Of a stretch of 47,185 nucleotides of DNA, positions 1-8,366 are shown piece after piece (the first letter of the stretch is position 1; the number at the start of each line of letters is the position of its first letter). Source of the stretch: Methanobacteriota archaeon. Its GTDB lineage: Archaea; Halobacteriota; Methanosarcinia; Methanosarcinales; Methanosarcinaceae. The position numbers and the translations under genes are program-made. The notes below the pieces were generated by a model, which did not search any database, had not been told where the DNA came from, and was given only the letters and a program-made list of their open reading frames with translations. Location of the stretch: positions 1 through 47,185 of the forward strand of contig JAENZL010000031.1 in the NCBI GenBank assembly GCA_016841265.1, written 5' to 3'.

Positions 1-135
1 ACAAAGTCTACGAAAATTCGGTGAAAAAATTAAAAGGGGGGTCGAAATGTAAATTGGATAATGAACTGATATCAAGTTAATAACTTATGTCGGGGAGGTT
101 TTCTAATTGTGTTTTTCTGCATGTTAACTAATTTT

Positions 136-155
136 ATATATCAATATTGATATAT
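136..155. promoter_or_regulatory. 20-bp perfect palindrome over a likely TATA box
   Basis: The half-site ATATATCAAT is followed directly by its exact reverse complement, giving a spacerless 20-bp palindrome 19 bases upstream of the ATG of the HExxH protein gene. It overlaps a TTTATATA stretch at 133-140 that could be the TATA box, so a bound repressor would block transcription. The operator role is inferred; AT-rich DNA produces such palindromes more easily than mixed DNA. Confidence 0.45.
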
Positions 156-174
156 CTCACTGGGGGTATGTTGG

Positions 175-1158
175 ATGAAGCCGAATGCTCGGAAAGTTGG
201 GCAGAAAAGTGATTCCCAAAAAGACAATCCCGGTTTGAATGTTCAGGATTCTTACGGCACCGTTCCGGCAAGTTCCTCAGCTTCCTGTTTTTGTCATCCG
301 GGAGTTCCTTACCTTGACCTCAGTATTTTCCGGGAGGCAGGGGTAAAATCTCTCATAAAAAAACGCAGTAAAGATATGTATCGGTTGCTGCAGGATGTCC
401 GTTTTGATGGAAAGTACCACCGGGTTAAATGCGTAAAATCCCCCGGCTGGGTGTGTTGCTGGGACCTGGCAGTCAGGGTTGAGTTTTTCGGAAAGATGCA
501 GGGGGTAGCTATCTATCCGAAGCGTAAAGTGCTCAAATCCGAAAAAAAGATCGTGTACAGATTCCTTATCCTGGTGAATCCTTACGAACTCTGGGAAGAA
601 GAACTGGTCAGCAAATTCTGGAATATCCAGGAACGGCTTGAGTACCTTATCGCCAGAATCCTCTTTCACGAATGCATTCACGTCATGATTGCTCTCGGGA
701 AAATCCTGCCGGCAGGTTTTGGGGAAACGGATATTTTTCTTGAATTCAGGAAGATACTGGAAACCGCAAACTCGGAAAAACTGGGGGCAGAACGCCGGGA
801 AGTCCAGTTCCGTCTCTGGAATCTTGCCGTGTTCGGCTCTTCGGACGAGGTCGACGAGGAAGGACTGCTCAGGTGTGTCCTGGAAATTTACGAATTTCTT
901 CTCAACGAAAAATACAGCATCCAGAAAACCGGTAAAGCGTTTGGCTGTCCTATGGGCAATAAAAGGGTAGCTGGAAAATATTCCTGGATGGCAGCCGTGA
1001 AGGCAGGAGGCAGTCGTCAGGTTGAAAAGAAGGTATGGGAAACCGAGTCCAGAAGACTTCGCAGAGCCCTGGTGACGTTTTTTGATACGATTGATAGGGA
1101 ATCCAGGCCTGAATGGAAAAAGCTTCCGGAAATAAAGCCGGAAAAAAACAAGGATTGA
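175..1158 (+). CDS. Hypothetical protein with an HExxH metalloprotease-like motif
   Basis: I do not recognise this 327-residue protein family. It carries HECIH at residues 165-169 inside a hydrophobic helix-like stretch, the pattern of zinc metallopeptidases in which the two histidines bind zinc and the glutamate is catalytic. Glu184 lies downstream in a Gly-Glu-Thr context and could be a third ligand as in gluzincins, but that is inference. There is no signal peptide or membrane segment, so it should be cytosolic. The N-terminal 45 residues are polar and probably disordered. The ATG at 175 follows a GGGGG stretch at 162-166; ATG 168 and TTG 171 are alternatives. It stands alone upstream of a tRNA gene on the other strand. 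A peptidase role is likely but unproven. Confidence 0.7.
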   Translation: MKPNARKVGQKSDSQKDNPGLNVQDSYGTVPASSSASCFCHPGVPYLDLSIFREAGVKSLIKKRSKDMYRLLQDVRFDGKYHRVKCVKSPGWVCCWDLAVRVEFFGKMQGVAIYPKRKVLKSEKKIVYRFLILVNPYELWEEELVSKFWNIQERLEYLIARILFHECIHVMIALGKILPAGFGETDIFLEFRKILETANSEKLGAERREVQFRLWNLAVFGSSDEVDEEGLLRCVLEIYEFLLNEKYSIQKTGKAFGCPMGNKRVAGKYSWMAAVKAGGSRQVEKKVWETESRRLRRALVTFFDTIDRESRPEWKKLPEIKPEKNKD

Positions 1159-1492
1159 ATAAAATAAAAAATTATAGAGATTGATAGGAAGAATTACTTA
1201 ACTAAAAATGATCATGTATTATAAAAATAAGGGCTCTCCGCTGTTTTGTATGGGTTGAAAATAATTGCTTAGTTATAAAGTAGCCAGACCAAAGATAGAA
1301 ACATCAAGCTTGGATGTGGTTTTCAACAGCAAACGTTTCTAAATCTTATACATGTTACTTCGATATTCAGGAAATGAACGTAAGTTACCCACTCGAAACA
1401 GCGAAGAGCCAAAATAAGACTAAAATAAGACTAAAATAAAACTAAAATGAGAATGGAAGAAGCCGGAAGGCTTCAAACAAAAAGCAAATGCA
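1159..1492. other. Intergenic region with an 11-bp tandem repeat
   Basis: I see no gene here. It holds about four copies of an 11-bp unit, ACTAAAATAAG, at 1408-1451, with the copies diverging toward both ends. The rest is AT-rich with no clear hairpin terminator. Confidence 0.6.
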
Positions 1493-1566
1493 AGCCTCGT
1501 GCGAGATTCGAACTCGCGACCTAGTGATTACAAGTCACTCGCTCTACCGGGCTGAGCCAACGAGGC
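1493..1566 (-). tRNA. tRNA-Thr (anticodon UGU)
   Basis: Read on the minus strand, the sequence folds as a full cloverleaf. The acceptor stem is GCCTCGT paired with ACGAGGC, the D arm contains GCTCAGCCCGGTAGAGC, the anticodon stem AGTGA/TCACT encloses the loop CTTGTAA (anticodon TGT), and the T arm is GCGAG-TTCGAAT-CTCGC. There is no intron. The base after the acceptor stem is T, matching the U73 discriminator I recall for archaeal threonine tRNAs. CCA is not encoded. Confidence 0.95.
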
Positions 1567-1787
1567 ATGATGAAAGCGCTTGCAGACTTATCTAAATACA
1601 ATACTCACAGATAAATCTTATGGCATATTTTCGCTGTTCTGTCCTCAGCATTCTCTACTTTCAGCTTATCCATGTTTCCCGTTTTCTTTGTTTTATCCGC
1701 TTCTTTTCCTTTTACTGCCTTTTTTTTATTTCTTTTCTTTTCAGGTTTCTATCTCATAGGGTTGGTTGGGTGCGGCGCATAAAACTT

Positions 1788-2399
1788 ATGGCACTCTTCC
1801 ACTATACTTTGCCTAAGATGTGGCAGGAAATTGCAAAATACGGGCGCAAGCTGGTGGAACACGGGCTTGTGGAGTCCCATTTCGGGAACATTAGTGTCAG
1901 GGCGGGAGACCGGATGATTATTACCAGGAGTGGATCTGCCCTTGATGAGATTACGGAAGACAGTGTTGTAGAGGTTGGGATCGAGGAGACCTCTTCCCTG
2001 GACCTGATCGCGTCCTCGGAGACAGTGGTACACCGGGAGATTTACAGGAGGACTTCCGCCCTTGCAATCATTCACGCCCACTGCCCTTATTCGGTGGTGG
2101 AGTCCTTGCTGGTGGGAGCAGGTGGGGCAATAGAGCCTGTAGATAGCGAGGGACAGTACTTTTTGGGTGAAATCCCTGTTGTTAAGGGGGGTATCGGAAG
2201 CAGGGAGCTTGCGGAAAATACGACGGAAGCGCTTTCAAAGCACAGGGGGCTTGTGGTCTACAGCCATGGGACTTTCGCTGTGGGAAGAGTCCTCAGTGAA
2301 GCCTACGTCGTGACCACGCAGCTTGAGCATTCGTGCAGGGTTAAGTATCTCTATGAACTTGCAGTGGATAAGCCTGGGAATTACAGGGGAAGGGAATAA
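1788..2399 (+). CDS. Class II aldolase (fuculose-phosphate aldolase family)
   Basis: This is a zinc-dependent class II aldolase/adducin family protein of 203 residues, the normal size. From the chosen start it shows SHFGNIS (about 30-36), TRSG (47-49 region), Ser-Ser-Glu with Glu78 as the likely catalytic acid, the zinc ligands His96 and His98 in HAHCPYS, and the third ligand His160 in YSHG. Family members cleave fuculose-1-phosphate or related sugar phosphates to lactaldehyde or glycolaldehyde; in methanogens a homologue has been linked to lactaldehyde supply for coenzyme F420. The frame is open back to 1620, but those 56 residues are low-complexity and unlike the family. ATG 1788 is chosen; ATG 1818 is possible. 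The exact substrate is not readable from sequence. Confidence 0.87.
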   Translation: MALFHYTLPKMWQEIAKYGRKLVEHGLVESHFGNISVRAGDRMIITRSGSALDEITEDSVVEVGIEETSSLDLIASSETVVHREIYRRTSALAIIHAHCPYSVVESLLVGAGGAIEPVDSEGQYFLGEIPVVKGGIGSRELAENTTEALSKHRGLVVYSHGTFAVGRVLSEAYVVTTQLEHSCRVKYLYELAVDKPGNYRGRE

Positions 2400-2430
2400 A
2401 AAAAGAATACTTATCTACAATTGTTCACAA

Positions 2431-2493
2431 TCGTCTACATCGTCTACATCGTCTACATCGTCTACATCGTCTACATTGTCTACATTGTCTACA
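2431..2493. repeat. 9-bp tandem repeat (7 copies)
   Basis: Five exact copies of TCGTCTACA are followed by two of TTGTCTACA, starting about 30 bases after the aldolase stop codon. Degenerate copies flank it (TTATCTACA at 2411). A 9-bp period would keep a reading frame, but stop codons and lack of family resemblance argue against coding. Confidence 0.9.
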
Positions 2494-2695
2494 TTGCGTT
2501 TGTCTGTGTTGTCTATATAAAGTGTACATTTCCCTGAATGCAAACGTAAGTATAAATATAACAAGATAGGTAAAGACAGAAACATCATATGTCAAAACTA
2601 TCCAGATTGGCATGCGAAATAGGAAAGTTGCGTATTTTTTCCTGTGGTAGCTTTCCATCACGGATATTAAAATATAAAAAAGATTTCTGAGTACC

Positions 2696-3304
2696 ATGAC
2701 GTTCGATGCCCTGAGACCCTTCGCCTCAAAAGTTATTGAACCGCTGGCAGACCTTTTCATCCGGAAGGGCATCTCTCCTGATGTGGTTTCCCTAGCTTCC
2801 CTTATTTGTGCCTTTATTGCGGGGCTCTGCTTTTACTACTCCCCGGCAGCCCGGGGTTTCGTCCTCCTGGCGGGTATCTTCGTTGTGCTGAATTCTGTCC
2901 TGGATGCCCTGGACGGTGCGGTTGCTCGGAAGTCAAACAAGGCCACAGTCAGGGGAGATTTCCTGGACCATGTCATCGACCGGTATTCGGACGTCTTTAT
3001 TATCTGCAGCATCTTTTTTGCAGGCTACGTGCCCTGGCAGATCGGGGTTGCGGCAATCGTGGGCGTGCTGCTGACAAGCTACCTGGGGACCCAGGCCCAG
3101 GCTCTTTCTCTTGGAAGGTACTATGGAGGGATTATGGGTAGGGCTGACCGTCTGGTGGTTATCATCCTCTCCGCCTTCGTAAATTTTGCCTACCCGGCTA
3201 CCATCGCTGGCTTTTCTATCCTGGGCTGGGCTGTCACCCTGATTGCATTGACCAGTCACATCACGGCTTTTCAGAGGATACATTACATCTGGAACCGGCT
3301 GTAA
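2696..3304 (+). CDS. CDP-alcohol phosphatidyltransferase, probably archaetidylinositol phosphate synthase
   Basis: This 202-residue integral membrane enzyme joins a CDP-activated lipid to an alcohol. It has the complete CDP-OH-P-transferase signature: Asp73-Gly74, Ala77-Arg78, Gly87, Asp91 and Asp95, whose aspartates bind metal and catalyse transfer. Roughly six hydrophobic helices follow. The later GRYYGGIMGRADR segment resembles archaeal archaetidylinositol-phosphate synthases, which make the precursor of the inositol ether lipid; that assignment is by resemblance, and another archaetidyl transferase is possible. A TATA-like AAAATATAAAAAAG near 2668-2681 lies about 25 bases before the ATG, suggesting a nearly leaderless transcript. 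Archease follows 119 bases downstream on the same strand. Confidence 0.85.
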   Translation: MTFDALRPFASKVIEPLADLFIRKGISPDVVSLASLICAFIAGLCFYYSPAARGFVLLAGIFVVLNSVLDALDGAVARKSNKATVRGDFLDHVIDRYSDVFIICSIFFAGYVPWQIGVAAIVGVLLTSYLGTQAQALSLGRYYGGIMGRADRLVVIILSAFVNFAYPATIAGFSILGWAVTLIALTSHITAFQRIHYIWNRL

Positions 3305-3423
3305 ACTAAGGGCCCTTCTCAGTTTTTTTCGAAACTTTTTCGGGAACGGATATTTCCTCCCTGGGTAAAATCAGGCTCCTGGTGCGGATAAACTTAATGT
3401 AACACAAAACCCAATACAGGACT

Positions 3424-3864
3424 ATGTCGCCTCAACCTGAACAGTACGAATACCTTGAACATACGGCAGATGCGAAGTTCCGGGCTTATGGAAAAACCCT
3501 GGAAGAAGTCTTTGAAAATTCCGCTCTTGCCATGTTCAACGTGATGATTGACACTAAAAATGTCCTTGTAGAGACCTCGATGGAAATCTCCCTCAAATCC
3601 CCGGGCCTGGACACCCTGCTTATTGATTGGCTTTCCGAACTTCTTTTTCTCTTTGAAGTGGAAGAAACCATCTTCGGAGAATTCAGGGTGGAGGAGATCA
3701 GGGAAGAGGAAGGTGAATACTCTCTGAAAGCCCGGGCATCTGGGGATAAATGGAACCTTGAAATTCATCCCTTCGAAACCGAGATCAAGGCGGTCACCTA
3801 CAACCAGCTCGAACTTGAAAAGACCCATGTGGGCTGGGTGGCTCAGGTGGTTGTGGACCTTTAA
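3424..3864 (+). CDS. Archease (RtcB cofactor protein)
   Basis: This is a full-length archease of 146 residues. The hallmark N-terminal EHTADAKFRAYG (about residues 11-22) and the C-terminal VVVDL, which supply metal-binding acidic residues, are both present. Archease stimulates the RNA ligase RtcB by speeding its guanylylation and allowing multiple turnover, and so helps join tRNA exons after intron removal and in RNA repair. The rtcB gene lies about 500 bases downstream on the same strand, so the pair is probably functionally linked although not tightly co-transcribed. No strong ribosome binding site precedes the ATG, which suggests a short leader. Confidence 0.95.
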   Translation: MSPQPEQYEYLEHTADAKFRAYGKTLEEVFENSALAMFNVMIDTKNVLVETSMEISLKSPGLDTLLIDWLSELLFLFEVEETIFGEFRVEEIREEEGEYSLKARASGDKWNLEIHPFETEIKAVTYNQLELEKTHVGWVAQVVVDL

Positions 3865-4366
3865 TCGGTGGCTTCTTAAGGTCCCAGAGGCTTGAAAAAT
3901 ACCTTTTCCGGTTCATGGATGAATGAAGCCCCCGGCAATCCTGGATTGTCCACTTTTATGCCCCCTTTTATGCCCACTTTTTTGTTCAGGTTTCTTTCAT
4001 ACAGCACCATACTCATATTTTCCTTATGTAAATCATTATTATCACGTCTTAGAATCATTGTATTAAGGAACAAACCATTGATTTGAGAATTATTGTACGG
4101 AAAATGCCCTTATGAATGACTGTATTACAAAATTATTGTCTCATGAGATTTCGAATTGCAGGTTAAAATCATTGTATCATGGATTATTGGACTACGGAAC
4201 CTGAGTTTTCAGACCCATTTGGGAAATCTGTACTGGAAGATGCTTGCAGGCAATCCGGGTGCAGGTCGATGAATTTCAGGGTTATGTTCAGGGTTATGTT
4301 CAGGGTTATGTTCAGGGAATCAAGTCCAGAGAAGCATAATTATAAAAGCCAGAGGAGAGGTGGATT
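3865..4366. other. Archease-rtcB intergenic region with a 12-bp tandem repeat
   Basis: No credible gene is visible. The DNA is AT-rich with several recurrences of an ATTRTTGTAT-like word between 4030 and 4190. A tandem array of TTCAGGGTTATG (three copies and a partial fourth) occupies 4275-4317, about 50 bases before the rtcB start. A possible TATA element, TTATAAAAG, lies at 4339-4347 but is close to the start codon. Confidence 0.6.
4275..4317. repeat. 12-bp tandem repeat upstream of rtcB
   Basis: The unit TTCAGGGTTATG is present in three exact copies at 4275-4310 plus the partial TTCAGGG at 4311-4317. It lies in the presumed promoter or leader of rtcB. Confidence 0.9.
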
Positions 4367-5920
4367 ATGAATATGAAAACAAATGAGGAGACAGGATCGG
4401 AATGTGGAGGATTGGATAACGCGGGTCCGCAAAGTGAAGGGGCAGAAAATGCAGGGACGGAAAGTATGCTTACGAGTGTGCGGGGCATGGTCCGGAAGCT
4501 TTCTGATAACAGCTGGGAAATCCCTGTCGGGCACACTCCCGGAATGCAGGTTCCGGGGCGCCTTTTTGTGTCCGAAAAACTGCTTGCAAGCATCGACCCG
4601 GGCACAATTGACCAGATTGCGAATGTGTCAACCCTTCCGGGCATTCAGAAATATTCTATGGCTATGCCGGATGCTCACCTGGGGTATGGTTTTGCCATCG
4701 GTGGGGTCGCGGCCTTTGATAGTGAAGAGGGGATTATCAGTCCCGGTGGCGTGGGTTTTGACATCAACTGCGGAGTCCGTTTGATAAAGACGAACCTGCA
4801 AAAGGAGGAGGTAGTCCCTCATATTAAGGAGCTTACGGAAGGACTTTTCAAAAATGTCCCCTCCGGTGTCGGTTCAAAAAGCCGGATAAGGGCTTCTGAT
4901 AAAGAGCTGGATGATGCTTTTCTTCATGGGGCAAAGTGGGCCGTGGAATCCGGTTACGGTGTGGAAGCCGATACCGAACACTGTGAAGGGAACGGGTTCC
5001 TTGGAGGGGCAGATCCCACATATGTTAGCGATAAAGCCCGAAAGCGAGGGAAACCCCAGTTCGGTACTCTTGGAAGTGGGAATCATTTCCTGGAAGTCCA
5101 GTATGTGGACGAGATTTATGATCGGGAGGTAGCTTCGGCTTTTGGGCTTGAGGAAGGGCAGGTCACGGTTATGGTTCACTGCGGGTCCAGAGGTGCCGGG
5201 CACCAGATCTGCACTGACCACCTTCAGATCCTGTCTCAGGCCGTGAAAAAGTACGGTATACAGATCCCTGATAAGCAGCTTGCCTGCGCCCCTGCGCAGT
5301 CAAAGGAAGCTCAGTCCTACTTCAAGGCAATGCTCTGTGCCGCAAATTATGCCTGGGCAAACCGGCAGGTTATCACTCACTGGACAAGGGAAACCTTTGA
5401 ACAGGTTTTTGGCAGGGACTCCGATGAGCTTGGAATGGACCTGCTCTACGATGTTGCTCATAACGTGGCAAAACTCGAGGAACATCTTATTGAAGGCAGG
5501 AAAAAAGAAGTGTACGTGCACAGGAAAGGAGCTACCCGGGCCTTTCCTCCAGGTCACCCTGAGGTCCCGGCAGCGTTTAGGGATGTCGGGCAGCCTGTTT
5601 TGATCCCTGGTAGTATGGGGACTGCTTCCTACATTCTCTGTGGTACGAAAGAGGCAATGGACGTCTCTTTCGGAAGCGCCTGTCATGGGGCTGGCAGGGT
5701 CATGAGCCGGGCGCACGCCAAGAAGGAATTCAATGGAGAGGGCATAAAAGAGAAACTTGAAGCCATGGGGATTACGGTAAGGGCCACACACCCGTCCGTT
5801 ATTGCAGAAGAAGCCCCCGAAGTTTACAAGTCGAGTAGTGAGGTGGTAAATGTGGTGCATGAACTCGGGATTGCACGAAAGGTTGCACGTGTTCTGCCTC
5901 TCGGTGTGGCAAAAGGCTAA
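4367..5920 (+). CDS. rtcB: RNA-splicing ligase RtcB
   Basis: RtcB joins 2',3'-cyclic phosphate and 5'-OH RNA ends using GTP and divalent metal; in archaea it ligates tRNA exon halves. The 517-residue protein keeps the active site known from Pyrococcus RtcB: Cys135 in DINCGVRL, His240 in GSGNHFLEVQ, His271 in MVHCGSRGAGHQ, His365 in DVAHN, and His440 in SACHGAGRVMSR, the residue that becomes guanylylated. The spacing fits the Pyrococcus numbering with a constant offset of 36-37, which reflects an acidic, Glu/Gly-rich N-terminal extension of about 38 residues not typical of the family. There is no intein. The ATG at 4367 follows GAGGAGAGG at 4352-4360, supporting this start and hence the extension. 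Its activator archease is encoded just upstream. Confidence 0.97.
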   Translation: MNMKTNEETGSECGGLDNAGPQSEGAENAGTESMLTSVRGMVRKLSDNSWEIPVGHTPGMQVPGRLFVSEKLLASIDPGTIDQIANVSTLPGIQKYSMAMPDAHLGYGFAIGGVAAFDSEEGIISPGGVGFDINCGVRLIKTNLQKEEVVPHIKELTEGLFKNVPSGVGSKSRIRASDKELDDAFLHGAKWAVESGYGVEADTEHCEGNGFLGGADPTYVSDKARKRGKPQFGTLGSGNHFLEVQYVDEIYDREVASAFGLEEGQVTVMVHCGSRGAGHQICTDHLQILSQAVKKYGIQIPDKQLACAPAQSKEAQSYFKAMLCAANYAWANRQVITHWTRETFEQVFGRDSDELGMDLLYDVAHNVAKLEEHLIEGRKKEVYVHRKGATRAFPPGHPEVPAAFRDVGQPVLIPGSMGTASYILCGTKEAMDVSFGSACHGAGRVMSRAHAKKEFNGEGIKEKLEAMGITVRATHPSVIAEEAPEVYKSSSEVVNVVHELGIARKVARVLPLGVAKG

Positions 5921-6107
5921 TCTCTCTCCTATGTGGGAATCCTTTGGACTGGACTGGACTGAACTGGTCTGGTCTTAAGGTGGTTTTTTAATAGGTGGTT
6001 TTTTAATAGGGGTTTGGGGGAACTTCCTGTTTCGGGCGAAGTTTACCCTTTTTTTTGGGAACGTTTTTTGGGTTTAAGATAATTTTTTGGATTTTTTTGG
6101 ATTTAGA
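5921..6107. other. Convergent intergenic region with short direct repeats and T-rich DNA
   Basis: This lies between the convergent rtcB and RHH-protein genes. It contains GGACT-type 5-bp repeats at about 5948-5966, a GGTGGTTTTTTAATA unit repeated twice at about 5980-6010, and several TTTTTTGG runs toward 6100. Archaeal termination often uses T-rich tracts, so both transcripts may end here; no strong hairpin is visible. Confidence 0.5.
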
Positions 6108-7199
6108 TCATTTTTGGGGATTGGAACCATTGATAGGGCTGGTTTCTTCGTTGAACCTGAACACTATCATGCTGGCATAAGATGCAGGTTCAAAAGGAAT
6201 GTCTTTTTCTTTGAATATGTTTGAGAAATATTCCACCAGGTTGGAGATTACCTTTTCATTTTTAAAGTCGTGGAAGATTGTCACGGATTCCTTCCCGGGT
6301 TCCAGGTAGAGTTCTATGTTCTTGACGAGTTGGGTTGCCAGGTACATTCTTTTGAATGCAATAAGCAGGTCAGGAAGGGTCATTTCGCTTAAGGACTGTT
6401 TGCACAGGCGTTCCAGAATTTTAGTGGGGTTCGGAGCAGTTCCTGCGGCAAAAGTTTCAAACTGGTTCCTATGCAGGGTTACGAGGTTGTATCGTTCAAC
6501 ATTGTAGGTGTACATGAGCTGTGTCCAGAACTCTGTGTTGTCATCGAGCTCTTTGCACACGATATCAAGGTACCCGAAGTGCTTCCTGATCCCGGGCATG
6601 GTTTCACTCGGGGAAACCGAGAGGTTCTTTTTGAAAGAAATCTGGGTAGAATTAGCTCTCCGGAAAATGTGTTCTACATCGAGATGCATCCATTTTGCCA
6701 GGAAATGGGCCACAAGCTGGGCAAAAAATTCCCGGTTGTTTACCGTGGAGTTTGAAAAAATGATAAGAGCAGAACCAGGGTTATTGATATCTTCACATTT
6801 GATTGAAGTCCTGATGGGCCACTGGTAGCTCCGGGCAGCCCGGTTGAGATACTCTTCAAGCTCTTTCATATCCTGAACTTCAAAAGGATTTATCAGTTCA
6901 TTTACCAGTTCTTCTTCCGTAAGCCTGCCTTTGGTGTACCTGAAGAGCCATTCAAGCATTGTCTTATTTATAACAATATTTTCTCCGCTCTGGATTGTGT
7001 CGTTTATTCCTTCTCTCGACGGAGCTTCTTTTAAAAATTTTATTGCCTCGTCAATACTGTTATGATATGTAAGCGCAGTATCGGCAACTGCAATGGTATC
7101 CCTGATGGCAGCACTCAGGTTTCCATCATTGGCGTCCAGAAGTGGCTGTAATTTTTTTAGATATTTGTCGTCAAGGGATATATTTTTTCGAATCAGCAT
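6108..7199 (-). CDS. Hypothetical protein with N-terminal ribbon-helix-helix-like segment
   Basis: I do not recognise the family of this 363-residue soluble protein. Its first 40 residues (MLIRKNISLDDKYL ... NLSAAIRDTI) read like a ribbon-helix-helix DNA-binding segment: a short basic strand, then a helix, a turn around Asn-Asp-Gly, and a second helix with Leu-Ser-Ala-Ala-Ile. The remaining 320 residues are a mixed alpha/beta region without a motif I can name, possibly a sensor domain. There is no signal peptide or membrane helix. The start at 7199 is preferred because GGTGG lies 4 bases before it; an in-frame ATG at 7214 would add five residues. The gene stands alone, and a transcriptional regulator role is inferred only from the N-terminus. 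Confidence 0.65.
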   Translation of the reverse strand: MLIRKNISLDDKYLKKLQPLLDANDGNLSAAIRDTIAVADTALTYHNSIDEAIKFLKEAPSREGINDTIQSGENIVINKTMLEWLFRYTKGRLTEEELVNELINPFEVQDMKELEEYLNRAARSYQWPIRTSIKCEDINNPGSALIIFSNSTVNNREFFAQLVAHFLAKWMHLDVEHIFRRANSTQISFKKNLSVSPSETMPGIRKHFGYLDIVCKELDDNTEFWTQLMYTYNVERYNLVTLHRNQFETFAAGTAPNPTKILERLCKQSLSEMTLPDLLIAFKRMYLATQLVKNIELYLEPGKESVTIFHDFKNEKVISNLVEYFSNIFKEKDIPFEPASYASMIVFRFNEETSPINGSNPQK

Positions 7200-8280
7200 T
7201 TTACCACCCAACACAATAATGCAGCTTTTGTTCTTCTATAAATCAATAATATAGTTTTTGATCCTGTATGCTGCGGTCCACAAATAATATCCTGAACGAG
7301 GCTGCATTAGCTTTTAATAAATTCCGGCCGAGACACTGGATTTTAAGAACCAATTGTTCCCAAATATATTTATCATATTCTAAAAATCTTTTACATTTCC
7401 TCTCTAATATTGATGAAGTATTATTGAATATTAAATCTTTCTATTTAGTGCTATTTCTTGAGAACTTTTATCAAAAGCCACCATTGATTAAATCGGTCCT
7501 AATACCGCCTGTCTTTTTACTGCAAAGGCTAAATCTTCTTCTCTTCCTTTTATTTTGTCGTAAGCTGGAATGTTAATTATTGTGACTTTTGTACTATCAA
7601 ACTCTATAAAGATACTATTCGTGACACCTTAAAAAATATTTGATATCTTATTCACAATTTACTATTTATGTGTGTTATGGTAGTCTATCTCTTGTGAATA
7701 AAAGCAAAATTGGAATGTGGATTGGGGTTCGCATTCCGGTTGAATGAAGTGGACGTGGGGTCTGAATGAATGGGGTTGTAAGGAGTGTGAACATACGTTT
7801 GCATACCTTTGCAGAAGTGGGGTATAGTTTCTCACCCTCCTATGCTTGCCTCAATTCTTTGTTGTTCGTAGAATAAGTTCTTGGACAGCGGAGCTTGGCC
7901 CTCTACGTAAACAGCGGGTTTGGGAGTGGATTCGCACAATTCCTGGTCGGATGCTGGCAATTTTCCGGTCAGCACTCGGTCAGGTTACACATTACCTTTA
8001 ATTACACATTATCTTTAATTGTCTCTGCTCTGCTTTCCAATCATTTTTTGAATTTTCGTCATTTTATTACCTTCTCTCATAAGCACATTTCTAATGCTTT
8101 CTATATATTCTCTCAAACTGTGTGAATAAAGAGGATTTTGCTCATACATAAATGGAAAATTCACAAATGATAACTCAAAATGCTACTTCAAGAATTCTAC
8201 ACAAAACGCTATCTTAAGACTTTCACACAAAATACTACACCATATAGTAACAGAAATCTAAAATTCCCTGAAAAAGAAGA
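7200..8280. other. Long AT-rich intergenic region, no clear gene
   Basis: About 1.1 kb between the divergent upstream side of the RHH-protein gene and the mtr terminator holds no convincing gene. Short open frames at 7268-7576 and 7895-8125 have composition expected of AT-rich noncoding DNA. A plus-strand frame around 7776-7990, interrupted by a stop, reads with a CxxC pair and then a basic and aromatic-rich segment; it may be a decayed coding relic but I cannot assign it. No tRNA, repeat array or insertion-sequence ends were seen. Confidence 0.5.
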
Positions 8281-8325
8281 AGTAAAAACAAAAGAAAAAG
8301 CAAAGGGAAAACATTCCACTTTGCT
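8281..8325 (-). terminator. Probable transcription terminator of the mtr operon
   Basis: Read on the minus strand downstream of mtrH, AGCAAAG and CTTTGCT form a 7-bp stem (plus-strand positions 8299-8305 and 8319-8325). The loop includes a secondary GGAA/TTCC pairing, and a strongly T-rich run follows. It lies about 40 bases after the mtrH stop codon. Confidence 0.65.
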
Positions 8326-8366
8326 TTCCGGAAGTTTCCATCCGGTTTTAAAAACTTTTTTTGAAC

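Noticed and set aside
1620-1787. N-terminal extension of the aldolase with a run of hydrophobic residues
   Set aside because: Low-complexity Phe/Ser/Leu-rich sequence unlike the family, and family-length protein begins at 1788.
4367-5920. Possible intein in RtcB
   Set aside because: RtcB is a known intein host, but active-site spacing follows the intein-free enzyme throughout.
7268-7576. Open frame of 102 codons in AT-rich DNA
   Set aside because: Composition typical of noncoding AT-rich sequence, no ribosome binding site, no recognisable motif.
7895-8125. Open frame of 76 codons upstream of the mtr terminator
   Set aside because: No motif and no ribosome binding site; reads like chance translation.
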